From Armatimonadota bacterium (GTDB taxonomy: Bacteria; Armatimonadota; Fimbriimonadia; Fimbriimonadales; Fimbriimonadaceae), in contig DAIDHV010000002.1 in the NCBI GenBank assembly GCA_027451905.1, positions 124,001 to 188,000 on the forward strand: a stretch of DNA of 64,000 nt, written 5' to 3'. The position numbers and the translations under genes are program-made. The stretch's first letter is position 1; each line of letters starts with the position of its first letter. The notes beneath the pieces are model-generated. The model was given only the letters and a program-made list of their open reading frames with translations. It was not told the DNA's origin and did not search any database. Below are positions 62,940 to 64,000 of this stretch, one piece after another.

Positions 62940-63002
62940 GTCCCTTCATTATGAGGCAGTTGCAGCCAGCCTTGTTGCGGTGTCATCATCGTCAAAAGCA
63001 AA

Positions 63003-63035
63003 AGAGCCCCTTTCCTTAACAAGGAAGAGGGCTCT
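63003..63035 (-). terminator. terminator of the PEP-CTERM-like gene
   Basis: An ~15-bp stem with two mismatches (AGAGCCC arms), 3-base loop; on the minus strand it is followed by TTTGCTTTTG. It lies 28 bases past the gene end. Confidence 0.75.
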
Positions 63036-63062
63036 GGAACTTCTTAAACTTCCTAAGAACGT

Positions 63063-63614
63063 TTACCTGGCACGAGACTTAAGAAAGGCGAGTCCTGCAA
63101 GACCAAAGGTTAGGGCAAGGATTCCCGATGGAGCAGGCACTGACTGGGTTGCAACCGCAAAGCTATCTGTAGCTTGACCATTTGTGGAAATTAACTCAGA
63201 ATACAAAAGATTTCCCTGTGTGAGTTCAGTTGCTGATGTGCCTGTCCATGTCAAAGTATCAGCATGATTAACTGGCACCCAATAAGCAATTTGGTCTTGG
63301 GAATTATAAATAAATGTTGGGCCATTATGTAGTCCGCTCGTTCCAGTAAGACCATAATTAAACGGTCCAGGAGGCGCAGACGTTAAGGCAAAGTCGTTAA
63401 TTGGACTTGTAGAACTCACAGAATCTCCAAAAATGATCCACGACCAAGAATCGCCGGAGTTCAAAGTTGTTGTTGGGTCTACGCTTAGGGTAAACGAATA
63501 ATCATACAATCCCCCATTACCTGGGTTGACTGAGTAAGAAAGGTCTAAAACGTTAGCTGATGCTGCTGAAATTGTAGCTGCCGCAACAATGAGGCAAAAT
63601 AAAGATTTTTTCAT
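63063..63614 (-). CDS. PEP-CTERM-like exported protein
   Basis: 183 residues: signal peptide (SLFCLIVAAATISAASA), a beta-rich body (YDYSFTLSVDPTTTLNSGDSW, TLTWTGTSATELTQGNL), and a C-terminal sorting signal VPAPSGILALTFGLAGLAFL plus KSRAR. The motif (Pro-Ala-Pro), short hydrophobic helix and basic tail match the PEP-CTERM exosortase target, with Ala in place of the middle Glu. No exosortase is in the window. Function of the body unknown. Confidence 0.82.
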   Translation of the reverse strand: MKKSLFCLIVAAATISAASANVLDLSYSVNPGNGGLYDYSFTLSVDPTTTLNSGDSWSWIIFGDSVSSTSPINDFALTSAPPGPFNYGLTGTSGLHNGPTFIYNSQDQIAYWVPVNHADTLTWTGTSATELTQGNLLYSELISTNGQATDSFAVATQSVPAPSGILALTFGLAGLAFLKSRAR

Positions 63615-64000
63615 GTCAAATGTGTGCCTTATAAAGCAACTTAAATATAACTTTCTTTATCTTCTTTTTAAAAAGATTTTGCTCAAAGCCAATGATCTCA
63701 ATGAAAAACTGGTAATTCTGCTAGCACTAAATTGTGATTCGAGACAGCTCTTGGTAGACGTGGTCTGGAACAGGGTTTTCCAATTTGTACCGAATATGAA
63801 TCGGATTGTCTCTTTCGTGGCCAATTGGTTTGGCATTTCCCAGGCAAAGAAAAGGCTGGGCATCTCTGCCCACTTCTTTGTGGGCGCGAACAAAAAGAAC
63901 CGCTCTGCTGCCGGGATCAATTAACCTCTGACCAGCTTTGCTAGCTAGACTTGTTTGAACTTGGCTATCCCAATGAAAAATCGAATTTGACTCGAAATAG
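63615..64000. other. end of window with no supported gene
   Basis: 386 bases. Overlapping frames exist on both strands (about 63589-63924 plus and 63657-63920 minus), but neither has a good start, a recognisable motif or a clear coding pattern. The minus frame has a slightly better start (ATG 63920) and repeated aromatic/basic residues; it could be a remnant. A small T/A-rich promoter region for the PEP-CTERM gene is expected near 63620-63680. Confidence 0.4.

Noticed and set aside
63589-63924. Plus-strand ORF at the window end
   Set aside because: Its start overlaps the PEP-CTERM gene start and there is a competing minus frame; neither shows family features.
1-64000. CRISPR arrays, integrases or complete insertion sequences
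   Set aside because: No regularly spaced direct repeats and no transposase or integrase motif were seen; the only large repeat is the RHS block.

Overview
The window is a 64 kb chromosomal segment of a free-living, Gram-negative-type heterotrophic bacterium of moderate GC content. Several features recall Armatimonadota/Fimbriimonadia or a neighbouring group: a DUF1559-like prepilin with an H-X9-DG ending beside a tiny lipoprotein, a PEP-CTERM-like protein, a Planctomycetes-type cytochrome c domain, many glycoside hydrolases, and short wHTH and LuxR/PAS regulators. This placement is inference from gene style; no rRNA or phylogenetic marker comparison was possible. Apolipoprotein N-acyltransferase, signal-peptide beta-barrel proteins and lipoproteins point to an outer membrane.

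Layout. 1-5.9 kb: the end of a secreted protein, an (alpha/alpha)6-type glycosidase, a histidine phosphatase, Lnt and a small orphan protein. 6-10.5 kb: a beta-CASP nuclease, tRNA-Ser(UGA), a divergent SDR and a membrane Ser/Thr kinase with TPRs. 10.6-16.4 kb: a CAP-domain protein, citrate/2-methylcitrate synthase, methylisocitrate lyase next to an orphan Opp/Dpp ATPase, and a NarL-type regulator coupled to a pseudopilin-like protein. 16.4-24.6 kb: Kbl/BioF-type PLP enzyme, beta-mannosidase, rpsO-pnp, and a GH5-like hydrolase divergent from an AraR-type GntR/LacI regulator with a direct-repeat operator candidate. 25.9-32.8 kb: prepilin, lipoprotein, a P1B-4 metal ATPase, a tandem UspA, cydAB, and a four-hairpin array. 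32.9-40.8 kb: wHTH regulator, a GH51/39-like plus GH31 alpha-xylosidase operon, LuxR-PAS protein and a BNR/sortilin-like secreted propeller.

40.9-47.0 kb is the accessory island: two RHS cassettes in tandem with different C-terminal tips, each followed by a tightly linked or overlapping gene (candidate immunity), plus a HEAT-like orphan. An 828-bp block is repeated in both. In both copies the RHS frame is cut by an in-frame TAG at exactly the same place, with an ATG two codons later. The upstream copy has no start and abuts the 3' end of glpX. This is the strongest candidate in the window for something unusual.

47-64 kb: GlpX fructose bisphosphatase, a LolA-like/cytochrome c fusion, a zincless-looking Fpg glycosylase with a Ycf46-like AAA ATPase, a lipoprotein, aroF-hisC, DUF4337 protein, two thioredoxin-like proteins, two beta-barrel proteins, a polyprenol-type glycosyltransferase with a methyltransferase, RmuC, a GT4 glycosyltransferase and the PEP-CTERM-like protein.

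The genes together suggest polysaccharide (mannan, xyloglucan/arabinoxylan) degradation, propionate or central carbon use, micro-aerobic respiration through cytochrome bd, and a contact-toxin type RHS locus undergoing tip exchange or decay. All functions are read from sequence motifs by eye.
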